A stretch of DNA of 64,000 nucleotides, taken from NCBI RefSeq assembly GCF_026651855.1, contig NZ_CP093280.1, positions 5,912,501 through 5,976,500 of the forward strand. The letters are read 5' to 3'. Of this stretch, positions 16,050 to 23,391 are shown piece by piece; position 1 is the stretch's first letter, and each line of letters begins with the position of its first letter. The position numbers and the translations under genes were made by a program. The notes below the pieces were generated by a model that ran no database searches, was not told the origin of the DNA, and saw only the letters and a program-made list of their open reading frames with translations. The stretch is from Pseudomonas silvicola. Its GTDB lineage: Bacteria; Pseudomonadota; Gammaproteobacteria; Pseudomonadales; Pseudomonadaceae.

Positions 16050-16664
16050 ATGCACGATTCGCCACGGCTGCAACTGCGGCCCGTCTCGCTGCGCACCGCC
16101 AATGCCTTTGTGCAGGAGCACCACCGCCACCACCGTCCGGTACAGGGAGCGAAGTTCGCTCTGGCCGTCACGCTGGGCTGTGGCGACCGCGTCTGCGGCG
16201 TGACCATCGTCGACCGCCCTGTCGCACGACACCTGGACGACGGCTGGACCCTCGAAGTGACGAGGCTCTGCACCGATGGCGCGCCGAACGCCTGCAGCAA
16301 GCTCTACGGCGCTGCCTGGAAGGCGGCCAAGGCCCTGGGCTACACACGCCTGATCACCTACACCTTGCCCGAGGAAGGCGGCGCCAGTCTGCGCGCCGCC
16401 GGCTGGCGGCTGGTCGGCATGCGCGGCGGCGGCGCATGGAGCCGCCCGAGCCGCCCCCGCGCCGATACCCCCGAGCACCTGTGTGGCCCCAAATGCCTGT
16501 GGCACGCGCCGGGCAGCATGAACAAAGGGAATCGCCCGGATGCCGATTTATTGCTCTCGCGCGCGCGAGGCCCGGCCATCCTGACCCCATGCCTGCTGAC
16601 GTTGTCAGCGACATGCCAGGCAACCATCGGTCTTCGAGGTTGCGGCGCAGCTCCCGCTGCGTGA
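16050..16664 (+). CDS. XF1762 family (GNAT-like) protein with extended tail
   Basis: A 204-residue ORF. The first 150 residues match the XF1762 family: LRPVSLRTANAFVQEHHRHHRPV, TLEVTRLCTDGAPNACSKLYGAAW and AAGWRLVGMRGGGAW, with the look of an acetyltransferase-like fold. The last 50 residues are unlike a folded domain and are encoded by DNA that also forms hairpins 1-2 of leader RNA copy D. The natural stop may therefore have been lost, or the gene overlaps the next leader by design. The start at 16050 follows ACGGAGAC. A small hairpin TCGGC/GCCGA lies just upstream. Confidence 0.75.
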   Translation: MHDSPRLQLRPVSLRTANAFVQEHHRHHRPVQGAKFALAVTLGCGDRVCGVTIVDRPVARHLDDGWTLEVTRLCTDGAPNACSKLYGAAWKAAKALGYTRLITYTLPEEGGASLRAAGWRLVGMRGGGAWSRPSRPRADTPEHLCGPKCLWHAPGSMNKGNRPDADLLLSRARGPAILTPCLLTLSATCQATIGLRGCGAAPAA

Positions 16665-16770
16665 CCGAGCCAGCTCGCACCGCATCCATCTGCGAACGAC
16701 CACCGGCCTATCCGGTGGTGGATGCTTTTCGCCTTATCAACCCACCGCGGGGTTACGCACCTTTCCCCGC
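16591..16770 (+). ncRNA. Structured leader RNA, copy D (before DUF3577)
   Basis: Stems: GCTGAC/GTCAGC (16595-16609), GCAACC/GGTTGC (16620-16643), CGCAGC/GCTGCG (16646-16661), TCGCA/TGCGA (16675-16695) and ACCACCGG/CCGGTGGT (16699-16719). GCATCC (16682-16687) pairs with GGATGC (16720-16725) as a pseudoknot. A second variable hairpin, GCGGGG/CCCCGC with outer CCCAC/GTGGG (16741-16779), precedes the ribosome site. Stem 2 is a compensated variant (AC/GT) of copies A-C. Confidence 0.72.
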
Positions 16771-16817
16771 ATGCGTGGGCCTGGTGTGTCTCCGCTTCAT
16801 CCCAATGGAGATTCACC

Positions 16818-17726
16818 ATGAACACCACGTCCAACGAGAAATCGTATTTCGACATCCACACTTCGGGCATCGGCTACATCCAGCGTGCCCGCGAGGTGCC
16901 TGTCCGGGGCGGCCGCCGTGCGCAGCCTTTCCTGGCATGCACGATCGCCGCGCTGGTCGGTTCCGCCAAGGACCCGGCCTACCGCTACTTCGACGTCAAG
17001 GTCTCGGGTGCCGAGGCCAAGAAGCTGGTCCAGCGCTACATCGGCGTTGACGATCCCAAGCAACGCCCGCTGGTTCGCTTCCGCACCGGCGATCTGCGGG
17101 CCGATCCTTACATCCGTGACAAGGGTGAGCAGAAGGGCAAGGCCGGCGCCTCCCTCAAGGCGCGACTGCTCAAGGCGGAGCTGATCGACCGGGCCGAACT
17201 GGCCTCGATCAAGCAGCACGAACTAATCACCCGCGGCATCGGCTACCTCAACCGTCCGAAGGACGTCACCCCCAAGGACGGCGATCCGTTCCTGTCGTGC
17301 TCCATCGCCGCGCTAAGCGGCCCTGTCGATGAACCGGAGTATCGGTACTTCGACACGATCGTCGCCACCCCCGAAGCCGAGCATCTGGTTCGCCGATGCG
17401 TCCAGGCCATCGAGGGGGATCGCAAGGTACTGATCGCCTTCCGCCTGAACGACATGAAGATCGATCCGTACATCCGCACGAAGGGGGAGCGCGCCGGGGA
17501 ACCGGCTGCGAACCTGGAATCGACACTGGTCCACATCGGTCTGATCAAGATCGACGGCACCCAGGTCTATCCGACGGGCCAGGCGCAAGCCGGAGCTCCG
17601 CAGGCCCAGGACGCACCCGCGCCCGAAGCCGATGGTGCTGCCGACACCGCTGCCGACCAACCTGCCGAGCGCGAGCCCGACGGTGAGGTCGAGGAGCAGG
17701 AGCCGGCACTGGCTGCTTCGTTCTGA
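16818..17726 (+). CDS. Tandem DUF3577 (STY4534-type) protein
   Basis: A 302-residue protein with two copies of the same domain. Copy 1 (about 7-120) has GIGYIQRAREV, AYRYFDVKVSG and LRADPYIRDKGE; copy 2 (about 130-250) has GIGYLNRPKDV, EYRYFDTIVATP and MKIDPYIRTKGE. This matches DUF3577, annotated as STY4534-family ICE replication protein. The C-terminal 50 residues are Ala/Glu-rich and probably disordered. The start at 16818 follows ATGGAGA. It sits behind structured leader copy D, consistent with regulated expression. Role in replication is from family annotation only. Confidence 0.8.
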   Translation: MNTTSNEKSYFDIHTSGIGYIQRAREVPVRGGRRAQPFLACTIAALVGSAKDPAYRYFDVKVSGAEAKKLVQRYIGVDDPKQRPLVRFRTGDLRADPYIRDKGEQKGKAGASLKARLLKAELIDRAELASIKQHELITRGIGYLNRPKDVTPKDGDPFLSCSIAALSGPVDEPEYRYFDTIVATPEAEHLVRRCVQAIEGDRKVLIAFRLNDMKIDPYIRTKGERAGEPAANLESTLVHIGLIKIDGTQVYPTGQAQAGAPQAQDAPAPEADGAADTAADQPAEREPDGEVEEQEPALAASF

Positions 17727-17729
17727 TCC

Positions 17730-17762
17730 GGCATGGCCCCTCGCGGGGCCTTGCCTTTTTCC
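17730..17762 (+). terminator. Rho-independent terminator just before the next gene
   Basis: GGCCCC (17735-17740), loop TCGC, GGGGCC (17745-17750), with outer GGC/GCC (17730-17732, 17753-17755), then TTTTTCC. Only 21 bp separates its end from the start codon at 17783. Confidence 0.85.
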
Positions 17763-17782
17763 TATTCGCAAGGAGAACCATC

Positions 17783-18472
17783 ATGGCAGTCACATCGGCG
17801 CCCGAGCAATCGGTATCGCCCATCATCGTCCCGGGCCAGCTCACGCTGCGCACCATCCGCGGCAAGAACGGCCCGTTCACCGTCGGCCGCCTTGTCACCC
17901 CCATCGGCAAGTTCGCGGTCAAGGATGCAGAGCTGGAGCAGTACCCCGAGGGAAAATACGACGGGGAATTCGTCATCCGCTACATCTTCCCGAAGTCCTA
18001 TCCGGTCGGCGACGGCATGCGGTTCGAGATCCGTGCCAACCTGGACGGTATGACGCTCAACGGCATCGACAAGCTGAGCCGTGACGAAGCCCGCAGCTTC
18101 GCCACCCAGGACGTCGATCCACTCGATGAAGAGCTGGGGACGCAGCCTGCGGCAACGCCGGCCAAGCCCGCCAGAACGTCCAGGCCCGCCAAACCTGCAC
18201 CCGTGCAGGCGTCCGCTGACCCGCTGGTCGATACCACCCCCTTCGGCGTGGATGCGCCACCGCCCGCCGCGACCGCTGCCCCTGGCAGCATCGAAGACGG
18301 CGACGCCGCGCAGTTCGGCCTGCTGTGGCCGCTGGGCGAGTCCGTGAAACTGGATTCAACCATCGACCGCCGCGCCCTCCGCACACAGATCGCCCGCCTG
18401 GGCGAACTGGGCTACGCGCTGGACTTCAAGACGCAGGAATGGTGCCGCCAGGCCGAACTGCAACCTGCGTGA
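17783..18472 (+). CDS. DUF3275 family protein
   Basis: A 229-residue DUF3275 protein. The N-terminal domain (about 15-110) contains LTLRTIRGKNGPFTVGRLVTPIGKF and GEFVIRYIFPKSYP. A Pro/Ala-rich linker (about 115-170) leads to a small C-terminal helical domain (AAQFGLLWPLGESVKLDSTIDRR). AAGGAGA precedes the start. It lies directly behind a strong terminator, so its expression probably needs read-through or a promoter inside the previous gene. Function unknown; an ssDNA-binding-like role is sometimes suspected from the beta-rich N-terminus but is not shown here. Confidence 0.78.
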   Translation: MAVTSAPEQSVSPIIVPGQLTLRTIRGKNGPFTVGRLVTPIGKFAVKDAELEQYPEGKYDGEFVIRYIFPKSYPVGDGMRFEIRANLDGMTLNGIDKLSRDEARSFATQDVDPLDEELGTQPAATPAKPARTSRPAKPAPVQASADPLVDTTPFGVDAPPPAATAAPGSIEDGDAAQFGLLWPLGESVKLDSTIDRRALRTQIARLGELGYALDFKTQEWCRQAELQPA

Positions 18473-18509
18473 TCGCAGACGCCGCATCCGCGGTGTTCTT
18501 CATCCACCC

Positions 18510-18552
18510 GCCGGGGCTCCTTCCCCATGCGGGGGAGGCCCCGGCTTTCTTC
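18510..18552 (+). terminator. Terminator-like leader hairpin
   Basis: GCCGGGGC (18510-18517) pairs with GCCCCGGC (18538-18545), extended by TCC/GGA across a bulge, followed by TTTCTTC. It is 14 bp before the start codon at 18567. Confidence 0.7.
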
Positions 18553-18566
18553 TGGAGGTCTTCATC

Positions 18567-18890
18567 ATGTCCACCATCGCTTGCGATACCCCCCGTTTAA
18601 CGCTGGATGAAACCGCGTGGCGGGCTCTTTGCAGGACGGCTGCCGAACACGCCCAGCGTGGTTGCGGCCTGTCCTGGGATCACTGGGTCACGCTTTTCAG
18701 TTCGGAGATCGACGCGCAGACCAGTCGATTGCCGGAAGACCAGCGCATTCAAGCGCTGGAAATCGCAGCCCAGGAATGGGACTACGCAACACCTGCCGAA
18801 CGGCAGGAAACCCAGGACTGGAATGCCGCGAATGGCTACTGCTCACACGGCATTGAACTGGGCTGCTGCCCGGCCGGATGCGGTTCATAG
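18567..18890 (+). CDS. Conserved ICE hypothetical protein, 107 aa
   Basis: A 107-residue acidic protein ending NAANGYCSHGIELGCCPAGCGS, a cysteine-rich tail (four Cys and one His) that could bind metal. The body is helical (LTLDETAWRALCRTAAEHAQRGCGL). GGAGG lies upstream. Not recognised further. Single-gene unit between two leader hairpins. Confidence 0.65.
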   Translation: MSTIACDTPRLTLDETAWRALCRTAAEHAQRGCGLSWDHWVTLFSSEIDAQTSRLPEDQRIQALEIAAQEWDYATPAERQETQDWNAANGYCSHGIELGCCPAGCGS

Positions 18891-18944
18891 GCTGCACTGA
18901 GTTCCATCGCCGCACACGCGGCATTTCATCACCCGCTGGGGGTT

Positions 18945-18978
18945 CCTCCCCACGGGGAGGCCTTCCGGCTCCACTTTT
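18945..18978 (+). terminator. Leader hairpin before the 243-aa gene
   Basis: CCTCCCC (18945-18951) and GGGGAGG (18954-18960) are exact complements separated by only 2 nt, so in RNA the innermost pair must open to make a loop. A CTTTTT run (18973-18978) lies about 13 nt further on. It is about 15 bp before the start codon at 18993. Weaker as a terminator than its neighbours because of the spacing. Confidence 0.5.
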
Positions 18979-18992
18979 TCAGGAGGCAGCTC

Positions 18993-19724
18993 ATGGGCTG
19001 GTATTTCTCTCCCCAATCGCGGTCTGAATTGATCGCGGAACTGATCGCACCGCAAGAGACCGAGCGCGCCAGCGTCATGCCCGCAAATACTTCTTCCACG
19101 CTGTACCGCATCGACGAATGCCCGGACGTGATGGCCGACGCCTGCGTCGGCGATGACCAGGGCAAGCTGATCTTCCTGTCCATCTGGGCGCGCGACACCG
19201 CCGTCCAGCAGTTCCTCGCTCGCCTGACCCTCGGGCGCGACGAGCAGGGACTGGACCAGTTCCACGTCATCACCGACCAGGGCGGCAGCGTCCCGGTGTT
19301 CATCGGCAACGTCGATCGCCTGGAAAAGCGCATCACGCGCGCCTACCGGCGAACGCTGTTCGGTTCGCTGTCCAACGTGTGGCTGTTCGACCGGGGTTGC
19401 GTGAAGCCCGACAAGGCCAACGCCAGCGCATTGGCACTGCTGTCACGCGACAGCACCCACCGGCTTGACCGCCTGTGGATGTTGGTGCAGGACACCTGCC
19501 CGTTGCCGCTGCTCGACCACTGGCGCGAGACCGTGCTGGACCTGCTGCAAAGCCGCGAGATGCTGGCCCGCCTTCCGTTTGCCCTCGGGCCGCTGGAAGG
19601 CCATCGGCTCGCCATCGACGTGCCGGCGCTGACCATGGCGCTGGGCTCCCTGATCCGCAGTGACGCGCTCACCGCCTATCCCTATCCGGCCAAGATTTGG
19701 ACACCGGAAGAGGTAGCGGCTTGA
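18993..19724 (+). CDS. Conserved ICE hypothetical protein, 243 aa
   Basis: A 243-residue protein starting MGWYFSPQSRSELIAELIAP, with AGGAGG upstream. It has a beta-rich N-terminal half (CVGDDQGKLIFLSIWARDTAVQQFLARL) and a helical C-terminal half (LDHWRETVLDLLQSREMLARL). No catalytic motif is obvious. It lies upstream of the DUF6094 gene, with a leader hairpin between, and is part of the conserved accessory run. No function is offered. Confidence 0.68.
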   Translation: MGWYFSPQSRSELIAELIAPQETERASVMPANTSSTLYRIDECPDVMADACVGDDQGKLIFLSIWARDTAVQQFLARLTLGRDEQGLDQFHVITDQGGSVPVFIGNVDRLEKRITRAYRRTLFGSLSNVWLFDRGCVKPDKANASALALLSRDSTHRLDRLWMLVQDTCPLPLLDHWRETVLDLLQSREMLARLPFALGPLEGHRLAIDVPALTMALGSLIRSDALTAYPYPAKIWTPEEVAA

Positions 19725-19732
19725 CCCACCCT

Positions 19733-19764
19733 CGGAGGCACGCCTCGGCGTGCTTCCGTCTTTC
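19733..19764 (+). terminator. Terminator-like leader hairpin
   Basis: A 12-bp stem with one U-G pair: CGGAGGCACGCC (19733-19744) with GGCGTGCTTCCG (19747-19758), then TCTTTC. The two arms are only 2 nt apart, so the tip opens slightly. It is 25 bp before the start at 19789. Confidence 0.65.
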
Positions 19765-19788
19765 ATCCCCGCCAACCAGGAGACTTCA

Positions 19789-20898
19789 ATGGCCCTCATG
19801 TTCCCGCGGCTCGCCCGCAATTTCGTGAAGAATGGGTACTACCCCACCGATGAACCCACGCTCGAAAGAGCGCTCAACGCACTGATGCCCAGCGATGGGC
19901 CGATGTGCATCCTCGATCCCTGCGCAGGTGAAGGCGTGGCGATCGCCGAAGCCGCTCATGCCCTCGGGCGCGAGCACGCCAAGGCGTTCGCCGTCGAGTT
20001 CGATGCGGAGCGGGCACGCCATGCCCGCGGCTTGGTCGATCACTGCCTGCACGCGGACCTGATGGACACGATGGTCTCCAAGCAGTCCTTCGGATTGCTC
20101 TGGCTCAATCCCCCGTATGGCGACCTGTCCAAGGACGTCAACGGCAACATCGGCTATCAGGGACAGGGCCGTGCCCGCCTCGAAAAGCTGTTCTATCAGC
20201 GTTCGCTGTCTCTGTTGCAGTACGGCGGCGCGCTGGTCTTCATCGTCCCCGGCTACGTGCTCGACGCGGAGCTGGTCGGTTGGCTGACACGCCACTACAC
20301 GGACCTGCGCATCTACCGAGCGGTGGAAACGCAGTTCAAGCAGGTGGTGATCTTTGGCCGCCGGGTTCGACAGCGCGAACAGGCACCGGATGGCGTCAAG
20401 GCCGTGCGCAACCTGCTGCTGCAGGTCGGGCAAGGCGAGGTCGAAGCCGAGGAACTGCCGAGCGAATGGCCGTTCCTGCCGTACATCGTCCCCGCCAGTC
20501 CGGCCGAACCGGAGCACTTCTTCCGCGTGACGATGGAGCCCGAGCAGTTCGCCGACGAGGTTGGCAGGCTGCAAGGCCTCTGGCCGTCGCAGGACACGCA
20601 CCTGGGGGCCGCGCAGCAGTCGCTGCGTCCTCCGGCGCGGGCCTTGTCCCACTGGCATCTCGCCCTGGCTCTGGCCGCGGGCGCGATCTCGGGGGTTGTG
20701 CGCTCCAAGACCGGGCGCGTGCTCGTCGTCAAAGGTGACACCCACAAGGACAAGACGCTCCAGCGGGAATTCACCGAACGCGAAGACGGCTCCATCGCCG
20801 AGACCCGCATCCTCACAGACAAGTTCGTGCCTGTCATCCGCGCGTGGGACATGACGCCTGGCTCCCCTACACGGGGCGAGGTGTTGACCATCCGCTGA
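19789..20898 (+). CDS. DUF6094 protein, N6-adenine methyltransferase-like
   Basis: A 369-residue protein of the DUF6094 family. The SAM-binding motif I is visible as CILDPCAGEGVAIAEAAHAL (about 36-55), and the catalytic NPPY motif is LLWLNPPYGD (about 103-112), as in amino-DNA methyltransferases. The C-terminal half has no recognised domain. It begins MALMFPRLARNFVKNGYYPT with AGGAGA upstream. With the cytosine methyltransferase at 8868 it gives the element two candidate DNA-modifying enzymes, perhaps to evade restriction. Target specificity cannot be read from sequence. Confidence 0.78.
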   Translation: MALMFPRLARNFVKNGYYPTDEPTLERALNALMPSDGPMCILDPCAGEGVAIAEAAHALGREHAKAFAVEFDAERARHARGLVDHCLHADLMDTMVSKQSFGLLWLNPPYGDLSKDVNGNIGYQGQGRARLEKLFYQRSLSLLQYGGALVFIVPGYVLDAELVGWLTRHYTDLRIYRAVETQFKQVVIFGRRVRQREQAPDGVKAVRNLLLQVGQGEVEAEELPSEWPFLPYIVPASPAEPEHFFRVTMEPEQFADEVGRLQGLWPSQDTHLGAAQQSLRPPARALSHWHLALALAAGAISGVVRSKTGRVLVVKGDTHKDKTLQREFTEREDGSIAETRILTDKFVPVIRAWDMTPGSPTRGEVLTIR

Positions 20899-20933
20899 TC
20901 GCTCTTCACCGCTAACGGTTCGCCGTCCTTTTC

Positions 20934-20990
20934 CCACCACGGGGCATGCCATCGCCCCGTTGGGGGTGGTGCATGCCCAATTTTCTTTGG
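20934..20990 (+). terminator. Leader with two exclusive hairpins before the helicase
   Basis: ACGGGGC (20939-20945) pairs with GCCCCGT (20954-20960). Alternatively GGGCATGC (20942-20949) pairs with GCATGCCC (20971-20978), which is followed by AATTTTCTTT and would act as a terminator. The two pairings share bases and cannot coexist. The helicase start follows 10 bp later at 21000. Confidence 0.6.
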
Positions 20991-20999
20991 AGCATCACC

Positions 21000-23279
21000 A
21001 TGTCCCTCGATCTCGAAACCACCACCGCCGAAGCCACGTCCGTACAGGGCGAACTGCTCGACGCGGAATCTTCCCCTCTGACCCTGAGCCTTCAGGATTT
21101 CGTCGGTGAGTTCGGCGACGAACTGCTCGACGCCCTCAACAGCGCCAACCCGCCGGTCTATACCGGCCAACCGCAGGCGCATCGGCAACTCGTCGTCGCC
21201 AGCCTCAAGCGCAAGCTCTTCCAGGCCCAGGCCGAAGTCGTCAATGCCGCCGCCGAGCTGCTGATCGACCGTGGCGAACGCGCCGCGATCGTCAATGGCG
21301 AAATGGGTTGCGGCAAGACGACCATCGGCATTGCCACGGCCGCCGTGCTCAACGCCGAAGGCTTTCGCCGTACCCAGGTTCTTTCGCCACCGCACCTTGT
21401 TTACAAGTGGCGGCGGGAGATCCAGGAGACGGTGGCTGGCGCCAAGGTGTGGGTGCTCAACGGCCCCGATACCTTGGTCAAGCTCATCAAGCTGCGCGAG
21501 CAGTTGGGTGTGCAGCCCACGGGCCAGGAGTTCTTTGTCCTGGGGCGCGTCAGGATGCGGATGGGGTTCCACTGGAAACCTGTCTTCACCCAGCGGCGCA
21601 CCCGTCACGGCGTCGTGGCGGCCTGCCCGGACTGCGGCACGGTCATCACCGATCTCGACGGCGAGCCGGTCAACCCGGTCGCGCTCGAAGCCGAGGAGTA
21701 CCGCAGGAAGTGCAGCCACTGCGCCGCGCCCCTGTGGACGCTGCTTCGTCCGCGAAGCATGGCCGGTAGCGACCAGTCCTCGGCCGTCCTCAAAGCCTTG
21801 AAGCGTATCCCCACCATCGGGGAAGTCACCGCGCAGAAGCTGATGCAAAAGTTCGGCGACGGCTTCCTGGCCTCGATGCTCGGCGACAACATCCATGAGT
21901 TCATCAACCTCATGGACGGCAACGGCGAGCTGGTGTTTTCCGACCGTCAGGCCACGCGCATGGAACGGGCGATGGCAAATATGGAGTTCGGCTTCGGCGA
22001 GGGCGGCTACCAACCGTCCGAGTTCATCAAGCGCTACCTGCCGCAAGGCACGTTCGACCTGCTCATCGCCGACGAGGCGCACGAGTACAAGAACGGCGGC
22101 AGCGCCCAGGGCCAGGCCATGGGCGTGCTGGCGGCGAAGGCTCGCAAGACCTTGCTGTTGACCGGCACGTTGATGGGCGGCTACGGGGATGACCTGTTCT
22201 ACCTGCTATTCCGAGCACTGCCTGGACGGATGATCGAAGACGGCTACCGCCCGACCACGAGCGGAAGCATGACCTCGGCGGCAATGGCGTTCATGAGGGA
22301 CCACGGGGTCCTCAAGGACATCTATTCCGAAAGCACCGGCACGGCGCACAAGACGGCCAGGGGCACCAAGGTATCGGTGCGCACGGTCAAGGCTCCCGGC
22401 TTCGGGCCGAAAGGAGTCTTGCGGTGCATCCTGCCGTTCACGATCTTTCTCAAGCTCAAGAACATCGGCGGCAACGTCCTGCCGCCGTATGACGAGGAGT
22501 TTCGTGAAGTCCAGATGGACGTGGCGCAAGCCGCGGCCTACCGCGACCTGGCGGGTCGGCTGACCGCGGAGCTGAAACAGGCTCTGGCGCGACGCGATAC
22601 GACGCTGCTGGGTGTGGTGCTCAACGTGCTGCTCGCCTGGCCGGATTGCTGCTTCCGATCGGAAACCGTGGTGCATCCGCGCACGCGCAATACCTTGGCG
22701 TTCGTCCCGCCTCAGTTCAACGAGTTCGAGGTGACGCCGAAAGAGCGCGAGCTGATCGACATCTGCAAAGAGGAGAAGGCGCAGGGCCGCAAGGTCCTGG
22801 CCTATACGGTCTATACCGGCACGCGCGACACCACGTCGCGCCTGAAGGTGTTGTTGGAGCAGGAAGGTTTTCGGGTGGCGGTGCTGCGCGCAAGCGTGGA
22901 TGCCAGCCGCCGCGAGGACTGGATCGCCGAGCAACTGGACCGTGGCATCGATGTGCTCATCACCAACCCGGAGCTGGTCAAAACGGGACTGGACCTGTTG
23001 GAGTTTCCGACGATCGTGTTCATGCAGTCGGGCTACAACGTGTACTCGCTTCAACAGGCGGCCCGCCGCTCATGGCGCATCGGGCAGAAAGAGTCCGTGC
23101 GCGTGATCTACCTCGGCTATTCCGGTTCCTCGCAGATGACGTGCCTTGAACTGATGGCCAAGAAAATCATGGTCTCGCAGTCCACTTCGGGCGACGTACC
23201 CGAATCGGGGCTGGATGTGCTCAACCAGAATGGTGATTCCGTCGAGGTCGCACTGGCCCGGCAGCTTGTCGCCGCCTGA
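21000..23279 (+). CDS. SNF2-type DEAD/DEAH helicase with internal zinc-binding region
   Basis: A 759-residue helicase. Walker A is GEMGCGKTT (about 100-108), the DEAH box is LLIADEAHEYKN (about 358-369), and the C-terminal RecA lobe shows NPELVKTGLDLLEFPTIVFMQSG and QQAARRSWRIGQ, typical of SNF2 proteins. An insert between motifs Ia and II holds CPDCG and CSHC, a likely zinc ribbon. A helix-hairpin-helix-like stretch (IPTIGEVTAQKLMQKFG) follows. Such proteins are usual in this ICE accessory block. Substrate unknown; a role in DNA remodelling or defence/anti-defence is possible. Confidence 0.82.
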   Translation: MSLDLETTTAEATSVQGELLDAESSPLTLSLQDFVGEFGDELLDALNSANPPVYTGQPQAHRQLVVASLKRKLFQAQAEVVNAAAELLIDRGERAAIVNGEMGCGKTTIGIATAAVLNAEGFRRTQVLSPPHLVYKWRREIQETVAGAKVWVLNGPDTLVKLIKLREQLGVQPTGQEFFVLGRVRMRMGFHWKPVFTQRRTRHGVVAACPDCGTVITDLDGEPVNPVALEAEEYRRKCSHCAAPLWTLLRPRSMAGSDQSSAVLKALKRIPTIGEVTAQKLMQKFGDGFLASMLGDNIHEFINLMDGNGELVFSDRQATRMERAMANMEFGFGEGGYQPSEFIKRYLPQGTFDLLIADEAHEYKNGGSAQGQAMGVLAAKARKTLLLTGTLMGGYGDDLFYLLFRALPGRMIEDGYRPTTSGSMTSAAMAFMRDHGVLKDIYSESTGTAHKTARGTKVSVRTVKAPGFGPKGVLRCILPFTIFLKLKNIGGNVLPPYDEEFREVQMDVAQAAAYRDLAGRLTAELKQALARRDTTLLGVVLNVLLAWPDCCFRSETVVHPRTRNTLAFVPPQFNEFEVTPKERELIDICKEEKAQGRKVLAYTVYTGTRDTTSRLKVLLEQEGFRVAVLRASVDASRREDWIAEQLDRGIDVLITNPELVKTGLDLLEFPTIVFMQSGYNVYSLQQAARRSWRIGQKESVRVIYLGYSGSSQMTCLELMAKKIMVSQSTSGDVPESGLDVLNQNGDSVEVALARQLVAA

Positions 23280-23291
23280 TCCCATGCCAAC

Positions 23292-23316
23292 GCCGGCCTA
23301 GTGCCGCCGGCTTTCC
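23292..23316 (+). terminator. Terminator after the helicase
   Basis: GCCGGC (23292-23297) pairs with GCCGGC (23306-23311), followed by TTTCC, 12 bp after the stop. Confidence 0.6.
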
Positions 23317-23330
23317 GTTGTTTCCACCTT

Positions 23331-23373
23331 GCAGCCACGCCCACGATCTCCGTGGTCGTGGCTGCGCTTTTTC
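23331..23373 (+). terminator. Strong terminator-like leader hairpin
   Basis: GCAGCCACG (23331-23339) pairs with CGTGGCTGC (23357-23365); inside, CCACG/CGTGG (23341-23355) extends the stem; GCTTTTTCC follows. It is 19 bp before the start codon at 23392. Confidence 0.8.
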
Positions 23374-23391
23374 CATCCCAAGGAGATTTCC

